DNA from: Chamaelirium japonicum
Lineage: Eukaryota > Streptophyta > Magnoliopsida > Liliales > Melanthiaceae
Reading direction: 5' to 3'
Assembly: GCA_947650365.1 (NCBI GenBank)
Contig: OX393555.1
Location: 83,271,995 to 83,335,994, forward strand
Length of the DNA: 64,000 nt
Shown here: piece after piece, positions 53,496-61,253 of the stretch
Numbering within the stretch: position 1 is the first letter of the stretch
How the letters are laid out: each line of letters opens with the position of its first letter
Program-made: the position numbers and the translations under genes
Notes under the pieces: model-generated
The model's database searches: none
Seen by the model: only the letters and a program-made list of their open reading frames with translations
Told to the model about the DNA's origin: nothing

Positions 53496-56400
53496 TTAGG
53501 CATAGAACTTGCGAAGGTGTAAAGCATTCCAAGGCCGCTCTAACAGGTCGCCTTCAGCGGTCATCAACTGGTAAGCCCCCTGGCCTCGCGCTTCGCGTAT
53601 TATGTAAGGGCCTTCCCAGTTCGCCGCGAGCTTTCCTGCATTAGGCTCTTGAGTGTTTGCGAACACCTTCCTCATCACCATGTCCCCGGCTTTGAATGCC
53701 CGATGGCGGACTCTTTTATCATAGGCGCGCTTCATCTCTTGTCGGTATCCGGCGAGGTGTAGATTGGCGCGCTCTCGTCTTTCTTCAAGTTGATCAAGGG
53801 AGTCGACTAGCAGTTTGTCGTTGTCGACCTCCGCCGATGCAAACCTTCTTTCAGTGGGCAGCTCGGCCTCTATGGGTAGCACGGCTTCGCAACCAAAAGT
53901 GAGACTGAAAGGGGATTCGTTAGTTGAGCGACGTGGAGTAGTGCGATAGGCCCACAAGACTCCATCGAGCTCCTGCTCCCACAATCCTTTTTTCCCTTCC
54001 AGCCTCTTCTTGAGGTTGTCCAAGATCACGCGATTCGTCGCTTCGGCCTGCCCGTTGCTTTGAGGGTACCTCAGGGATGAGAACCTTAGGTCGACCCCAT
54101 ATTCAACACAAAAGCTTCTGATCAAGCGATTGTCGAACTGGCGACCATTGTCGGTGATCAGCACTCGTGGCAGCCCAAAGCGGCAGAAGATATTCTTCCA
54201 AAGGAAGTCCTTGACTTGCTTCTCGCCTATCTTAGCTAGCGGGACCGCTTCCACCCATTTGGTGAAGTAGTCCGTAGCTACTAGGATGAATTTCTTTTGC
54301 CGGGCTGACACAGGGAAAGGTCCCACAATGTCCAACCCCCATTGCTGGAAAGGCCAGGGGCTCGCCAGAGGATGCAGTTCTTCTGCGGGCATATGGTTCG
54401 TGGTGGCGTGCTTCTGGCACTGGATGCACCTCTGGGCGACCTTCAAAGCGTCTTGCTCCAGAGTGGGCCACCAGTATCCTTGCCTTCGTACTTTCGCAGC
54501 AAGAGACCGCCCACCGGCGTGGTTTCCCAGCTCGCCAGAGTGAATGCACTTTAGAACTTCTTCGGTTTCCGGGCTCTCGACGCAACGGAGACTTGGCCCG
54601 CCAAAGGATCTTCGAAAAAGGCGATCCCAGCGAATGAGATAGCGCCCAGCGCATTTCTCCACTCGCCGGGCTTCCTCTCTATCCTCTGGTAGCTCGCCCT
54701 TCTGGAGAAAGCGAAAAATGGGGGCGGTCCACCCGCTGAGTGGTACGTTGGCGGAGACTTGGTTAACAGCGGGCTCCATCAGTTGGAGCCGAGACTGACT
54801 TTGGACTTTGATGAGAATCTGGTGAGCCTCTGATGTTCCCAGCAAAGAGGCGGCGTTTGCCAAAGCATCAGCTCGCCTATTATCGGCTCGCGGAATTTGT
54901 TCGAAGGAAATCTTTTCGAACTCCGCGGCCTTGTGCTTCACCAGATCCACGTAGCCCGCCATTCGTGCGTCCCGAGAGGCGTACTCCCCATTGACTTGGC
55001 AAACAATTAGCTGGGAATCGCTAAAGACCTTCAGGCGTTCGGCGCCTACCTCTTTGGCGAGCTCCAGGCCGGCCAGCAGCGCCTCATATTCCGCCTCATT
55101 GTTGGTAGCGGCGAAATCCAGTCGGACTGACTTTTCCAGAAGTACCGACTGGGCGATCAGTGCGACCCCGATCCCAGCCCCCAAAGCGTTGGAGGATCCA
55201 TCGACGAATAATTCCCAGCCTGCCTCCTCTGAACGCTTAGTCGGAGGATGCTCGCCTTGATTGTCCAAGAACCTCGCCTTCCCAGGGTGTGCCTCAGTTG
55301 GCTCATCCTCCCGGTACTGGACCGGTTCTTCTATGGGGAAGTCCGCCAAGAAATCGGCGAGCGCCTGTCCTTTGACCGCAACTCGAGGGACATACTCCAA
55401 GCCGTAGGCGGCGAGCTCGGCGGACCAACGGTAGAGCCTGCCGGCTACTGAGGGCCTGGAGAGAGCGCTCTTTAGAGGGTGCTCTGTGATGACCCTGACA
55501 GGGTGCGCCGAGAAGTAGGGGTGGAGCTTTCTCGTGGTAAGGACCAAGGCCAATGCGACCTTCTCGATTGGTCGATACCGGAGCTCGGCGGGAAGCATCG
55601 TGTGGCTTACAAAGTAGACAGGCCGCTCCACCTTTGCTTCTTCCACAACAAGGACCCTGCTCACCGCATTCTCAGTGACCGCAAGGTACACGCCGAGTTC
55701 GGCGCCCTCTTTGGGTGCCGCTAAGATCGGTGGGCTCGCCAGGTAGTCCTTGATCTTTTGGAAGGCGTGCTCGCACTTCTCATCCCAACAAATGCTTGCT
55801 CCTTTTCGTAGCAGCTCGAAAAGAGGTCGGCAGTTGTCTGAGGATTTGGAGATGAACCGATTGAGCGCGGCGATTCGCCCGCTCAGCCTCTGGACTTCCT
55901 GCCGGGTCCTCGGCGCGGGCATCTCGACAAGTGCTCGGATCTGCCCAGGGTCGGCCTCGATCCCCCTGTGGGTGACCAGGTACCCGAGGAATTTCCCCGA
56001 CGTCACCCCGAATGCGCACTTCGCCGGGTTTAGCCTCATTTGGTACTTTCTCAGTACCTCGAAGGTTTCGCGGAGATCGGCAACATGCCCCTCCCTCTCC
56101 CGACTCTTCACCAGGAGGTCGTCTACATAAACTTCGACGTTTCTGCCGATCTGATCTTTGAACATCTGAGTGACTAGCCTTTGGTAGGTCGCTCCAGCGT
56201 TCTTAAGTCCGAACGGCATCACTCGATAGCAGTACAACTTCTGGTAGCCCGCTCCGGAGTAGAAGGCGGTCTTCTCCTGATCATCGGCGTGGAGAGGTAT
56301 CTGGTTATACCCAGAATATCCATCCATGAAGGACAGGGCCTGGAACCCGACAGCTGCGTCGACCAGTGCGCCTATTCTCGGAAGAGGAAATCCATCCTTC

Positions 56401-56957
56401 GGGCATGCCTTGTTGAGGTCGGAGAAGTCGATGCACACCCTGACCGCTCCGCTCTTCTTTGGCACCGCCACGATATTGGAGATCCACTCGGGGAAGTGCG
56501 CCTCGCGGATGAAGCCGGCTCGCTCCAGCTTGTCTATCTCTGCCGCCACTGCAATGGACTTTGCAGCAGGTATGTGCCGAGCTTTCTGCTTGACCGACGG
56601 GAACTCCTTCATGGTGTGCAGACGATGACAGGCGACCTCCGGGTCAATCCCTGGCATGTCCGCGAAGCTCCAGGCGAATACGTCACGGTATTCCCTGAGC
56701 AAGTTGGTTATGGCCAGGACCTCGCCCTTGGTTAGCGAGGTCCCGAGGCTAACAACTCCTGGCCCTTCCTTGCCGCCAATGTCGACCTCTTGAAGTGGTT
56801 CGGCAATTGGAAAACTTCCTCTCTTGGGGGTTGTCGGGCGACCTCCCTCCTCCAACTTAAGGTCCACACCGCTCCCACCCGGGGGTGGAGTAGGGGACTT
56901 AAGCGAGGAGGCCTCCAGCGGGCTCCCCACTAGCTCGCTCGTAGCGGGCGGTAATTG
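53496..56957 (-). CDS. pol: pol: RT, two RNase H domains, integrase
   Basis: Copies element RNA into DNA and integrates it. The frame continues that of gag-pro after the UAG at 56958-56960. There is no ATG at its head (the first start-like codon is GTG at 56928-56930), so translation most likely enters by stop readthrough. Numbering from that GTG (1144 residues): RT about 118-320 with FMDGYSG (D203) and YVDD (268-271). RNase H 1 about 380-530 is degenerate: the usual TDAS Asp is replaced (VYLAVTE) and TDH reads TEH. The second, archaeal-type RNase H, about 571-695, is intact: FVDGSS D577, NNEAEYEAL E614, FSDSQ D638, RADAL D688. Integrase has a zinc-binding H797, H804, C835, C838 and the D,D35,E triad D867, D927, E963, then a GPY motif (WEGPYII, about 1105-1111) and no chromodomain. 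It ends in TAA. Confidence 0.95.
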   Translation of the reverse strand, partial: QLPPATSELVGSPLEASSLKSPTPPPGGSGVDLKLEEGGRPTTPKRGSFPIAEPLQEVDIGGKEGPGVVSLGTSLTKGEVLAITNLLREYRDVFAWSFADMPGIDPEVACHRLHTMKEFPSVKQKARHIPAAKSIAVAAEIDKLERAGFIREAHFPEWISNIVAVPKKSGAVRVCIDFSDLNKACPKDGFPLPRIGALVDAAVGFQALSFMDGYSGYNQIPLHADDQEKTAFYSGAGYQKLYCYRVMPFGLKNAGATYQRLVTQMFKDQIGRNVEVYVDDLLVKSREREGHVADLRETFEVLRKYQMRLNPAKCAFGVTSGKFLGYLVTHRGIEADPGQIRALVEMPAPRTRQEVQRLSGRIAALNRFISKSSDNCRPLFELLRKGASICWDEKCEHAFQKIKDYLASPPILAAPKEGAELGVYLAVTENAVSRVLVVEEAKVERPVYFVSHTMLPAELRYRPIEKVALALVLTTRKLHPYFSAHPVRVITEHPLKSALSRPSVAGRLYRWSAELAAYGLEYVPRVAVKGQALADFLADFPIEEPVQYREDEPTEAHPGKARFLDNQGEHPPTKRSEEAGWELFVDGSSNALGAGIGVALIAQSVLLEKSVRLDFAATNNEAEYEALLAGLELAKEVGAERLKVFSDSQLIVCQVNGEYASRDARMAGYVDLVKHKAAEFEKISFEQIPRADNRRADALANAASLLGTSEAHQILIKVQSQSRLQLMEPAVNQVSANVPLSGWTAPIFRFLQKGELPEDREEARRVEKCAGRYLIRWDRLFRRSFGGPSLRCVESPETEEVLKCIHSGELGNHAGGRSLAAKVRRQGYWWPTLEQDALKVAQRCIQCQKHATTNHMPAEELHPLASPWPFQQWGLDIVGPFPVSARQKKFILVATDYFTKWVEAVPLAKIGEKQVKDFLWKNIFCRFGLPRVLITDNGRQFDNRLIRSFCVEYGVDLRFSSLRYPQSNGQAEATNRVILDNLKKRLEGKKGLWEQELDGVLWAYRTTPRRSTNESPFSLTFGCEAVLPIEAELPTERRFASAEVDNDKLLVDSLDQLEERRERANLHLAGYRQEMKRAYDKRVRHRAFKAGDMVMRKVFANTQEPNAGKLAANWEGPYIIREARGQGAYQLMTAEGDLLERPWNALHLRKFYA

Positions 56958-56960
56958 CTA
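56952..56960 (-). promoter_or_regulatory. leaky UAG between gag-pro and pol (UAG-CAA-UUA)
   Basis: On the minus strand the gag-pro stop reads TAG followed by CAATTA. This matches the CARYYA readthrough context first defined in tobamoviruses, in which plant ribosomes read a fraction of UAG codons as sense. The downstream frame stays open through all of pol with no frameshift, so readthrough would make a gag-pro-pol fusion of about 1988 codons. The motif is seen directly; its function here is inferred. Confidence 0.8.
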
Positions 56961-59462
56961 GGAGGGTGCGGGCCTCTTGGCCTCGGCGACCTCCATGTCC
57001 CTGAGGTGAAGGACATCCTGCTCGCATCGGGTAGCGGCTACCTGATCACCCCGAATTACTACGACCCCGCTCGCGGTCGGGAATTTGAGGGCCTGATGGT
57101 TGGGTGAAGCTACCGCATTCATTTGCCTTAGCCAAGGCCGCCCAAGGATGGCGTTAAATGCGGAACTTCCATCCACTACCGCGAAGCGGACTTGGCGAGC
57201 CTCTGGGCCAGCGGTCACCGTAAGGGTTATCTCCCCTGCCACTCTGGCGACCTCTCCGGTGAACCCACTGAGGGAGCTCGTCGAGGGAGACAGGTCGGCG
57301 AGTCTCAACCCCATTCGCAGGTAGGCCGACAGAAAAAGGATGTCCACGGCGCTCCCCGGATCAACCAGAGCTCGCCTCACCTCGATGTTAGCCATCATCA
57401 GGCGTATGACGAGGGGGTCATTGTGGGGCGTAACGACCCCAGTCATGTCATCTTCCGAAAACCAGAGAAAATCGCGGGCTTCCACCCTTGGTGCTTGAAG
57501 TAAAGTAGGAGTTAGCGAGACGGAAAATACCTTTTGTGCCCGCTCCATCTCCCTGACTCGTCGGCGGGCTTCATTACTGGATCTCGGGCCGCACAGCCGC
57601 CCGCTGATGGTATGGCAGATCGCCGGTCCTTCCGCGGGAGGCGGAGGCAGGGCGGGCTCAGCGGGCCCCGGGCGATCTCCCTCCCGAGGGGCCCGTGTCG
57701 GTACTACCTCGAACCTCCTTGGAGGCGAAATAAACTGATTCAAGTGGCCCTGGGTGACCAAGTCCTCGAGGTGGTTCTTGAGAGCCCGGCATCTGTTAGT
57801 GTGATGCCCAGGGCTTCGATGAAAGGCGCACCGCCGCGAGTTGTCGGTAGAGCCAGGCTCTCCGACCTGTAGGGGTGGCAGGTACTGGAAGAAAGGTTCA
57901 TTCCGAATCTGATGGAAGATTTGTCCTGGCGAGTCGGTCAGCACGGTGAAATCCCGCTCCCCGGGTCCTGGAGGCAGGCGCCAGTTCGCCGGCCTTCCAG
58001 CGACAGCCGTGGGGGCTTCAGCGGGCTGTTCAGCAGGAACAGCGGGCGGTCCAGGCAAAGCCACCGCCAGGGGCACCTCCCTTATCTCCACGGCCTTGAC
58101 GACGAGCGGTCGCGGGGCCGGAGGAGGTCGCTGCTCGACTGCCTTTCCCTTTCGGTCTAGCACAGCGTCTTCGAGCTTGATGTGTTGCTGGACCAGGGCA
58201 AATAGTTCAACCATCGTGCGAGGGTCCTTGATCACTAGAGCGTCATGAAGCTTGCAACCCTCGGGGAGGGCGCTTCTGAAAGCGCTCACCATGGTACGAT
58301 CTTGGCCCGCCGCGTCTTCCAGAGCGAGGTAGGCGCTCCGGAATCGCGTTGCGAAGCACCGGAGCGTCTCGCGAGCTCCCATGGTTAAAGTGAACAGAGA
58401 CTCGATTCTCTTCGGGGGCTGCCTATTGCAGCGATACTGCTCCAGGAATAGCCTAGAGAGAGTTGGAAAGTCGGGGATCGTGCCGGGCGGCAACTTGTGG
58501 AACCAGTTCAATGCCGAGCCGGTCAAACTGCTCGGGAATGCTCGGCACAAGACGTGGTCTTGGTCCCGGAAAAACAGAAGCTTTCTGTAAGCCAAGAGAT
58601 GGTCAACGGGATCCTGCGACCCGTCGAACAATACAAACTTCGGGGGGGTCCAGTGGTGCGGAAAACCCCCTTGGTGGACCTCGCTGGTGAAAGGCGAGCT
58701 ACCTCCGTGGGCGGCAAGGTCTTCAAGTAAATCTACTGGCGCACTAGGTCGCCGCCAGCGCCCGGGGAGAACTCCCAGAGGCGGCTGCGCAGGTCCTAGG
58801 CGGTCTCGTACGCTCCCTTGTGGCGAGGTCGGCCCCACCCCGCGGCGACCCTCGGGGGCAACCGCTCGGCGGGCTCCTTGCTGTCCACCCACGGATTCCT
58901 TCGGCGCGTCAGTTGGTCTGTGGGAGGCCGTTGCCTCTCGAGCTCCTGAAGATATTTCCACCGCGGGCTCTTTCCCTCGTCGCCGATGGCGTGGGTCGCG
59001 ATCCCGCTCTAGAGATCTTGCCTCCGACCCCTCAGAATCGGCGCTCCGGCTACGGCGGCAGGGAATGGTCGCGCGCGAGGTCGCCTGGTTGCTAGATCGC
59101 TGGGTGACTAGCTTCTGCAACCTTGTGAGCGGGGTTTCCGGCACCCCGCGTACAGCCGCTCTCCCGACTGGGGGTTCCGGTTGGGAAACCTGCCGCACCG
59201 GAGCGACCGTGGGCGGTCGCGATGCTGACGCCGGTGGTCGCACCGGAGACACCGTCTTCGCCGGCCCAGATCGTCGGCTGGCCGCCGGAGCCTGACGCAA
59301 TCGTGTCAGCTCCTCCATCATCGCCCGCTGGGTGGCCAACATCTCCAACAAGAGTTGGTCGCTGAGCGGGACCTGGGGCTGAGGGGTCTCGACCGGAAGC
59401 TCGCTGCGCGCAGATCTGGCACGAGTCCTCGGTCGCCTGCGTCCCCTTGTCGCCGGAGCCAT
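56958..59462 (-). CDS. gag-pro: gag-protease polyprotein
   Basis: 834 codons from ATG at 59460-59462 (context AGGATGGC, purine at -3 and G at +4), about 90 bp after the primer-binding site. The N-terminal ~270 residues are Arg/Pro/Ser-rich and probably disordered. A retrotransposon gag (capsid) domain spans about 273-435 (PPKFVLFDGSQDP, LNWF, LSRLFLEQY). A C-x2-H-x4-H-x4-C zinc knuckle at 545-558 (CAFHRSPGHHTNRC) is the Tat variant of CCHC. The aspartic protease is about 685-795, with the active-site segment RALVDPGSAVDIL (D701) and ILGRPWL (772-778). The active site reads D-P-G where D-S/T-G is usual. The ORF ends at the leaky UAG. No frameshift is visible. Confidence 0.93.
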   Translation of the reverse strand: MAPATRGRRRPRTRARSARSELPVETPQPQVPLSDQLLLEMLATQRAMMEELTRLRQAPAASRRSGPAKTVSPVRPPASASRPPTVAPVRQVSQPEPPVGRAAVRGVPETPLTRLQKLVTQRSSNQATSRATIPCRRSRSADSEGSEARSLERDRDPRHRRRGKEPAVEISSGAREATASHRPTDAPKESVGGQQGARRAVAPEGRRGVGPTSPQGSVRDRLGPAQPPLGVLPGRWRRPSAPVDLLEDLAAHGGSSPFTSEVHQGGFPHHWTPPKFVLFDGSQDPVDHLLAYRKLLFFRDQDHVLCRAFPSSLTGSALNWFHKLPPGTIPDFPTLSRLFLEQYRCNRQPPKRIESLFTLTMGARETLRCFATRFRSAYLALEDAAGQDRTMVSAFRSALPEGCKLHDALVIKDPRTMVELFALVQQHIKLEDAVLDRKGKAVEQRPPPAPRPLVVKAVEIREVPLAVALPGPPAVPAEQPAEAPTAVAGRPANWRLPPGPGERDFTVLTDSPGQIFHQIRNEPFFQYLPPLQVGEPGSTDNSRRCAFHRSPGHHTNRCRALKNHLEDLVTQGHLNQFISPPRRFEVVPTRAPREGDRPGPAEPALPPPPAEGPAICHTISGRLCGPRSSNEARRRVREMERAQKVFSVSLTPTLLQAPRVEARDFLWFSEDDMTGVVTPHNDPLVIRLMMANIEVRRALVDPGSAVDILFLSAYLRMGLRLADLSPSTSSLSGFTGEVARVAGEITLTVTAGPEARQVRFAVVDGSSAFNAILGRPWLRQMNAVASPNHQALKFPTASGVVVIRGDQVAATRCEQDVLHLRDMEVAEAKRPAPS

Positions 59463-59532
59463 CCTTGAGGTTACGAGAGCGAACTGCGCTCAACCGCGTG
59501 GTCGTGGGCGTTCTCGCAGGAACCAGTCGAAG
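59463..59532 (-). other. gag leader
   Basis: Short untranslated leader between primer-binding site and gag start. No upstream ORF resembling the extra Ogre-type ORF1 is present. Confidence 0.7.
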
Positions 59533-59550
59533 ATCCCACAGACGGCGCCA
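59533..59550 (-). other. primer-binding site
   Basis: The minus strand reads TGGCGCCGTCTGTGGGAT, starting two bases (TT) after the 5' LTR end. It begins with TGG, as required to pair with the CCA end of a tRNA. I recall similar sites in other Tat elements, but I do not assign the tRNA with confidence. Confidence 0.85.
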
Positions 59551-59748
59551 AATGTTCGGGGGATTTTTCGCTGGTCCGTGCGGGCTGCCTGCAAGACAAA
59601 GAAAAGAGAACATGAGAACGGCTGGCTCCCTCAGGAGCGCAGACCCTCCGACGCTCAAGTCAGTCACAGTGGCACAACGGCGAGCTGTAATGGACCAAAG
59701 AGGAAGGAAAAGGGATTTCGAACCTGTACTATGGAGCCTGGGGGTGAG

Positions 59749-59756
59749 CATTTATA
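59749..59756 (-). promoter_or_regulatory. TATA box in 5' LTR
   Basis: The minus strand reads CTATAAATGC. Transcription would start about 30 bp further on (near 59720), leaving about 170 bp of R-U5 before the LTR end at 59553. No competing TATA box was noticed in the LTR. Confidence 0.65.
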
Positions 59757-60583
59757 GCAATCGGCAGCCTACCGTGGCCCGACACGTGGAGATTCTTCCG
59801 GCGCCTTCTAGACCCCCCACGTTCTGGCTCGCGTGGGTCTGACAGTCCTTGGTACTCGCGCCCTGACATTCTGTCGTCAGGCCTGCCAGGCGGTTTGAGT
59901 GGGGGAGGGAATCTTTCTTGTCGTGGCCAGGTGGCCCTTCTGGAATGTTCAAGTCTGGGAGGTCTCGAACTGATTCGAGCGAGCTTCCGTGGACCACGTT
60001 TGTCCACGTAGCTTCCGTGGGGTTTTGACACCTGGCATCCTCTCATACATTGTGGGCGACCTCCGACGGGGAGCTAAGGTGAGCTCGCCCTCCATTGCTC
60101 CGCCTTCTCTTCCACATCTATCAAGAGTCGGACCTCACGGGAGCAACCTCCTCGATAAACTGGGGAATTCTGGCGAGCTTGGGTGAGCTCCTGAGCGAGC
60201 TAGGGGCAAGCTCCTGCGCGAGCTAGGGGCGTCCGCGATGCCGGTGTCTTCGTTATGCATGACGGTCTAACTCCCGCTATCACTGCCAGCGAGTTCTCGC
60301 GCGGGCTTGGCGAACTCCGGGGCGAGCTCCTGAGCGAGCTTAGGCGAGCTCCTGGGTGAGCTTGGCGAGCTGCGGGGCGAGCTCCTGAGCGAGCTTCCGG
60401 GCGATCTCAGGCGAGCTCCATCGAGCTCAGGCGAGCTCCTGAGCGAGCTTCTGGGCGATCTCAGGCGAGCTCCATCGAGCTCAGGCGAGCTCTTAAGAGT
60501 GCTCTTGGCCTGGGCCCTTTCAGCCTAATGTGGATCTCGCTCCCTGTCAAGGTGATTTGGTGAGCACGGGGGAGCGAACTCCT

Positions 60584-60723
60584 GCGAGCTGCACTCAGAT
60601 ACAAGGTGTCCATCCAGCTCCCTGCGGGGCGAGCTCCTGAGGGGTTGGGAGAGGCGAGCTGCACTCAGATACAAGGTGTCCATCCAGCTCCCTGTGGGGC
60701 GGCGAGCTCCTGATGGGCTGGGA
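60584..60723. repeat. 70-bp direct duplication in 5' LTR
   Basis: Counterpart of the duplication in the left LTR, with unit starts at 60584 and 60654. Its presence in both LTRs shows that it predates this insertion. Confidence 0.85.
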
Positions 60724-60817
60724 GGGCGAGCTTTTTGGACGGGCTCCCTCGAGAACTCTTATCTCAGATGCGTTTGCAATGCTACCCAAGATATGTGGTT
60801 TCTGTCTACCCCCAACA

Positions 60818-60822
60818 GATAT
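60818..60822. repeat. target site duplication, right
   Basis: GATAT directly after the terminus CCCCCAACA. Removing the element and one copy restores a regular 28-bp monomer of the GGATATATTTGTAC type. Confidence 0.95.
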
Positions 60823-61253
60823 ATTTGTACGAATAAATTAGAATCGATCATACGAATAAATTAGAATGGATCGTACGAATGAATTAGAATGAATCGTGCG
60901 AATGAATTAGAATGGATCGTGCGAATGAATTAGAAAGGTTACATTTGTGAGAATGAATTAGAATAGATCGTACGAATGAATTTGAATGAATCGTACGAAT
61001 GGATTAGAATGGATCGAACGAATGGATTAGAATGGATCGTACGAATGGATTAGAATAGATCGTATGAATGAATTAGAATGGATCGTACGAATGGATTAGA
61101 ATGGATCGTGCAAATTAATTAGAATGGTTACATTCATGCGAATGAATTAGAATGGATCGTATGAACGAATTAGAATGGATCGTATAAATTAGAATGGATA
61201 CATTCATGCGAATGAATTAGAATGGATCGGACGAATGAATTAGAATAGATCGT
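60818..61253 (+). repeat. satellite block, plus orientation, after the element
   Basis: Same orientation as the block before the element, so together they formed one block of about 2.2 kb. Ends in a CGGACG-marked flip at 61253. Confidence 0.95.

Larger units (their letters stand above)
47422..60817 (-). mobile_element. Tat-lineage Ty3/gypsy LTR retrotransposon, nearly intact
   Basis: A 13,396-bp element bounded by two near-identical LTRs with TG...CA ends and a 5-bp duplication. Order in its own (minus) direction: LTR, primer-binding site, gag, protease, RT, RNase H, second RNase H, integrase, tandem repeats, antisense gene, tandem repeats, polypurine tract, LTR. Integrase after RNase H places it in Ty3/gypsy. 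The two RNase H domains, the absence of a chromodomain, the antisense gene downstream of pol and the repeat-rich 3' region are hallmarks of the Tat lineage. No coding ORF lies between the LTR and gag, so a Retand-like type is more likely than Ogre. All catalytic motifs of RT, second RNase H and integrase are present, so it may be autonomous if the gag-pol UAG is read through. It is visibly GC-rich against the AT-rich satellite. Confidence 0.96.
59553..60817 (-). repeat. 5' LTR (right copy, 1265 bp)
   Basis: Same ends as the left copy. It carries 10 extra bases (TTGTCCACGT after GGACCACGT), which look like a local imperfect duplication of CCACGT. It contains the 70-bp duplication (starts 60584 and 60654) and the GCGAGCT-rich subrepeats. 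It is upstream of gag in the element direction and contains the sense promoter. Confidence 0.96.

Noticed and set aside
47422-60817. Ogre subtype of the Tat lineage
   Set aside because: Ogre elements usually have an extra ORF before gag and an intron between protease and RT. Here the leader is only about 90 bp and gag-pro and pol are joined in frame through one UAG.
47422-60817. Two independent LTR elements or a solo LTR next to another element
   Set aside because: Both LTRs share the 70-bp duplication and nearly all bases, and matching GATAT duplications flank the whole unit, so it is one insertion.
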